From Desulfobacteraceae bacterium (GTDB lineage Bacteria > Desulfobacterota > Desulfobacteria > Desulfobacterales > UBA11574), in NCBI GenBank assembly GCA_013203195.1, contig JABMQM010000096.1:1-8755 (forward strand): DNA of 8,755 bases. The letters are read 5' to 3'. The notes under the pieces were generated by a model. That model was not told the DNA's origin and did not search any database. It saw only the letters and a program-made list of their open reading frames with translations. Position numbers and translations under genes: made by a program. Numbering within the stretch: position 1 is the stretch's first letter; every line of letters begins with the position of its first letter. Below, in pieces: positions 5,895 through 8,755 of this stretch.

Positions 5895-6290
5895 ATGACA
5901 CGAAATCTGTTGTTGTCGGTTATATTATCTTGCTATTTGATTACGGTCGGGTGTGCCCCCGTAGTCATCGGAACGGTTGTAGCCGCCGGTGCGTATACTT
6001 ATAAAGACGGTCAGTTGTCACAGTTGTATCAAGCGCCGTTTGATACAACCAACCAGGCATGTACGGCAACATTGCAAAAACTGAAAATAGCGATAACTGA
6101 AGAAGCATCTGACGGCATTAATGCAACAATTAAAGCCAAACGAACCGATGGAACACCGGTAATTGTAAAAACTGAGATGGTCGAGCCCAGAATTACGAAG
6201 GTTTCCGTCCGTTCCGGCATGGTAGGAATATGGGATAAAAACGTTTCCGAGTTGATTCATGCCAGCATCGCGCAAAGGCTACAAAAATAA
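5895..6290 (+). CDS. Small outer-membrane-type lipoprotein, DUF3568-like
   Basis: This is a 131-residue predicted lipoprotein of unknown function. The N-terminus is a lipoprotein signal peptide: M-T-R-N, a hydrophobic stretch 5-18, and the lipobox ITVGC with the lipidated Cys at residue 20. Residue +2 is Ala rather than Asp, which points to the outer membrane. The segment after the cysteine (APVVIGTVVAAGAYTYKDGQL) and the short alpha/beta body, with an acidic-amphipathic helix QACTATLQKL and strands ending in VSVRSG, resemble the DUF3568 family; this assignment is from memory of the pattern. AAAGGAAA at 5878-5885 lies about 10 bases before the ATG. The end of the gene overlaps the start of tilS by 32 bases in another frame, so the two are probably translationally coupled. 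Confidence 0.8.
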   Translation: MTRNLLLSVILSCYLITVGCAPVVIGTVVAAGAYTYKDGQLSQLYQAPFDTTNQACTATLQKLKIAITEEASDGINATIKAKRTDGTPVIVKTEMVEPRITKVSVRSGMVGIWDKNVSELIHASIAQRLQK

Positions 6291-7716
6291 ATTGTTGCGG
6301 ATCGTTGAGCAAACCGTTACAGCCTATGGAATGTTCGAGCCGCATGATGCGGTTCTTGTCGGGGTGTCCGGAGGACCGGACTCAGTGGCTCTTCTGCATG
6401 CCCTTGTCACTTTAGCTTCCAGGTTCTCCCTCAAGCTTGGGGTCGCCCACCTGAATCATAGCTTGCGCCTGCAAGCTTCAGACAATGACGCCAAATTCGT
6501 TGAATCACTGGCCGGCGAATACGACTTGCCCTTTTATCTCCATAAAGCTGATGTTCGTAAATATCAGCTTGAAAACAGACTCTCCCTGGAAGAAGCCGCC
6601 AGACGCATTCGTTACGCCTTTTTTATGGATGTGGCCGCAAGCAATCATTTCGATAAAATTGCCCTGGGCCATCATTGTGACGATAATGCCGAACTAGTCC
6701 TGATGAATCTGTTTAGAGGAAGCGGCCCCCTTGGCATTGCAGGTATTCCTCCGGTAAGAAGCGGCAAAATCGTACGCCCTTTTATAAAGTTAAGACGAAC
6801 CGATATTATTGAGTATTTAAAGCTAAAAAAGCTAAAATATGTTTACGACAAGTCCAATTTGGACCAAAGGCACTTGCGAAACAGAGTCCGTCATCATTTA
6901 ATTCCGTTACTGGAAACCTCTTACAATCCAAAGATCATCGCACCCCTTAACCGTCTGGCTTCAATTATAAGCGCCGAAGAAGAGTGGATGGATGCAGCTG
7001 TGAAACCTCTTTTTCATGGGGCTGTTTTGAACGCAACAGACAACACCCTTTCCCTTGCGGTCTCCGGGCTTGAAGGGCTTCCTGTAGCCGCCTTGCGACG
7101 GATAATTCGCAAAGCCATTGCAAAGATCAAAGGAGACTTAAGGGGCATTACTTTTGCGCATATCGATGCCGTGGTCCGCCTTTTGGAAAATAGGCGCGCC
7201 TATGGAAACCTTGATCTGCCCGATCAGGTCAGAGTTCAGCGCCGTAAAGACTTGCTGCTGATTTCCAAAGAGAAAAAAGCGTTGCGTGACCTTTATTTGA
7301 AATCCGCCGCAGATGAAACGCCTGCCTATGAGTACATGCTGGAGAAGCCCGGAACGGTTTTCATCGCAGAGATTGACGCGCAGGTGAAATTGTCTAAAAT
7401 CAGGTCTGGCGATCGGCCTGATTTTAGTCGTACTGGACATCAGGCCGGTTTTTTTGATATGGATAGACTGAGCTTTCCACTAATTATAAGAAATTTTCGT
7501 CCGGGAGATCGTTTTAAACCGCTCGGTATGACCGGGACCCAAAAGTTAAAAGATTTTTTTGTCAATCAAAAAGTCCCTAGAAGCCAACGCGCACAATGCC
7601 CCATCCTTCTATGCCGGGGGAAAATAATCTGGGTGGTGGGTCATCGTATCGATGAATCTGTGAAAGTGATACCGTCGACCGGCACCATCCTTAAAGGAGA
7701 ACTTATACTTGCCTAA
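6259..7716 (+). CDS. tilS: tRNA(Ile)-lysidine synthase TilS
   Basis: This 485-residue enzyme attaches lysine to C34 of the CAU-anticodon tRNA-Ile using ATP, switching it from AUG to AUA decoding; it is essential in most bacteria. The PP-loop motif SGGPDS is at residues 37-42. The second N-type ATPase block G-H-H-C-D-D-N-A-E is at 137-145, with RGSGPLGIAGI after it. A middle substrate-binding domain follows, and the C-terminal TilS domain holds RNFRPGDRFKPLGM (from 411) and KLKDFFVNQKVPRSQR. The HHxDDQxE motif has Asn in place of Gln at residue 143. The start is not certain: the ATG at 6259 lies inside the lipoprotein gene without a good Shine-Dalgarno, and in-frame TTG codons at 6292 and 6295 are alternatives. 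ATG plus coupling is preferred. ftsH follows after 104 bases. Confidence 0.96.
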   Translation: MPASRKGYKNKLLRIVEQTVTAYGMFEPHDAVLVGVSGGPDSVALLHALVTLASRFSLKLGVAHLNHSLRLQASDNDAKFVESLAGEYDLPFYLHKADVRKYQLENRLSLEEAARRIRYAFFMDVAASNHFDKIALGHHCDDNAELVLMNLFRGSGPLGIAGIPPVRSGKIVRPFIKLRRTDIIEYLKLKKLKYVYDKSNLDQRHLRNRVRHHLIPLLETSYNPKIIAPLNRLASIISAEEEWMDAAVKPLFHGAVLNATDNTLSLAVSGLEGLPVAALRRIIRKAIAKIKGDLRGITFAHIDAVVRLLENRRAYGNLDLPDQVRVQRRKDLLLISKEKKALRDLYLKSAADETPAYEYMLEKPGTVFIAEIDAQVKLSKIRSGDRPDFSRTGHQAGFFDMDRLSFPLIIRNFRPGDRFKPLGMTGTQKLKDFFVNQKVPRSQRAQCPILLCRGKIIWVVGHRIDESVKVIPSTGTILKGELILA

Positions 7717-7820
7717 TTGGCAATAATGGTTAATATAACTCTTATAAATTCGAAATCGTAAAAAGGTCGTTTCTCTGAATTTTTACAAGATCATTAATCG
7801 TTAGCAGGGGGTAAAGACTT

Positions 7821-8755
7821 TTGAATCCATTTTACAAAAACTTGGCGCTATGGCTGGTCATCACGCTGATGATGGTCATGCTATATAATCTGTTTAATCA
7901 ACAGCATCTGGCTGAAACAAAGATCAGTTACACCGAATTTCTTAGCATGGTCGAAAACGAGCGTGTCAGCGAAGTCATTATCCAGGGACACGAACTCATT
8001 GTAACGGATTTAAACCACAACCGCCTCAAGGTATATGCACCCCAGGATATGGACCTGCTTAAGATCCTCAGAAATAAGGGGGTTGCAATCAGTGCCAAAC
8101 CACCGACTGAATCTCCCTGGTATATGTCAGTCCTGGTTTCGTGGTTCCCGATGATTGTACTCATTGGCGTATGGATTTTTTTCATGCGCCAGATGCAATC
8201 CGGCGGCGGCAAAGCCATGTCTTTCGGCAAGAGCCGGGCTCGACTGCAATCAGACCAGTCAAAGAAAGTAACTTTTGAAGATGTTGCCGGAATTGATGAA
8301 GCCAAAGAAGAACTGGGCGAAATTGTCGAGTTTCTCAAGGAGCCCAAAAAATTTACACGCCTTGGCGGCCGGATACCTAAAGGTGTTCTACTGATGGGAT
8401 CTCCGGGTACCGGCAAAACCTTACTGGCGCGTGCTATCGCCGGGGAGGCTGATGTTCCGTTCTTTAATATCAGCGGCTCGGATTTTGTAGAAATGTTTGT
8501 CGGCGTGGGTGCCTCGCGTGTCAGAGACCTTTTTGTCCAGGGTAAAAAGAATGCGCCCTGCATAATCTTCATCGACGAAATCGATGCCGTCGGCAGGCAC
8601 CGGGGAGCAGGCCTGGGAGGCGGACACGACGAAAGAGAACAGACCTTAAATCAGCTTCTGGTTGAAATGGACGGATTTGAATCGAATGAAGGCGTGATTC
8701 TTATATCCGCTACAAACCGGCCTGATGTCCTGGATCCGGCCCTGCTGCGCCCGGG
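7821..8755 (+). CDS. ftsH: ATP-dependent zinc metalloprotease FtsH (5' part, runs off window)
   Basis: The first 311 codons of FtsH, a membrane-anchored hexameric AAA+ protease that degrades misfolded membrane proteins and regulatory targets, are present. The start is TTG: an in-frame TAA lies at 7812-7814, AGGGGG at 7806-7811 is 9 bases upstream, and the next in-frame ATG (residue 17) would delete the first membrane helix. The order seen is transmembrane helix 1 (about 7-23), an extracytoplasmic domain (about 24-99), helix 2 (about 103-124), then the AAA+ module. The AAA+ module has VTFEDVAGIDEAKEEL, Walker A GSPGTGKT at 193-200 (Ser where Pro or Ala is usual) and Walker B IIFIDEID at 248-255. 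It also has the pore motif MFVGVG and the start of the second region of homology ATNRPDVLDPALLRPG. The arginine fingers and the HEXXH protease site lie beyond the window. It is probably co-transcribed with tilS, as is common; the 104-base gap shows no convincing promoter. Confidence 0.98.
   Translation, partial: MNPFYKNLALWLVITLMMVMLYNLFNQQHLAETKISYTEFLSMVENERVSEVIIQGHELIVTDLNHNRLKVYAPQDMDLLKILRNKGVAISAKPPTESPWYMSVLVSWFPMIVLIGVWIFFMRQMQSGGGKAMSFGKSRARLQSDQSKKVTFEDVAGIDEAKEELGEIVEFLKEPKKFTRLGGRIPKGVLLMGSPGTGKTLLARAIAGEADVPFFNISGSDFVEMFVGVGASRVRDLFVQGKKNAPCIIFIDEIDAVGRHRGAGLGGGHDEREQTLNQLLVEMDGFESNEGVILISATNRPDVLDPALLRP

Noticed and set aside
7717..7820. A separate ftsH promoter (TTGGCA at 7717 with TTATAA at 7742)
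   Set aside because: The spacing of 19 bases and the weak -35 make it unconvincing; co-transcription with tilS is simpler.
7928..8572. A 214-codon open frame on the minus strand
   Set aside because: It lies wholly antisense to the unmistakable FtsH reading frame (membrane helices, Walker A and B) and has no recognisable domain or ribosome site.

Overview
The window looks like chromosomal housekeeping DNA from a Gram-negative, Deltaproteobacteria-type organism, probably a Desulfobacterota/Desulfobacterales relative. This is inferred from gene content and order (grpE-dnaK, tilS followed by ftsH, a YkgJ-type cysteine cluster protein, a tandem-ACT protein, a DUF3568-like lipoprotein) and from the style of the intergenic repeats. 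It was not tested by any search. No phage, transposon, CRISPR or defence genes are visible.

Layout: (1) 6-650 (+) encodes a YkgJ/CxxCxxCC-family metal-cluster protein. (2) 651-972 is a gene-free gap. It holds an inverted pair of heptanucleotide repeat arrays and, further right, a promoter-like TTGACA overlapping an imperfect palindrome. (3) 973-2253 (+) is a probable three-gene operon: a SlyD-like FKBP prolyl isomerase, a 99-residue cysteine-rich small protein of unknown function, and a protein of two ACT domains. It converges on (4) grpE-dnaK on the minus strand (5022 down to 2415), and both units share a strong bidirectional terminator at 2353-2394. (5) 5023-5894 has no protein gene. It carries the grpE promoter, a short CACGAAAA-type tandem repeat and, on the minus strand, a large-type signal recognition particle RNA of about 254 nt with an Alu domain and its own promoter. 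(6) 5895-8755 (+) carries a small lipoprotein gene, tilS overlapping it by 32 nt, and the 5' part of ftsH, which starts at TTG and runs off the window.

The genes share a protein- and RNA-quality theme: co-translational targeting (SRP RNA), folding (FKBP, GrpE, DnaK), membrane proteolysis (FtsH) and tRNA decoding fidelity (TilS). I saw no convincing unknown multi-gene system. The most noteworthy item is the Alu-containing SRP RNA, which a scan for the short 4.5S form could cut down to its S-domain core. The paired heptad arrays, the palindrome at 878-915, the small Cys-rich protein and the substituted FKBP active site are secondary points.
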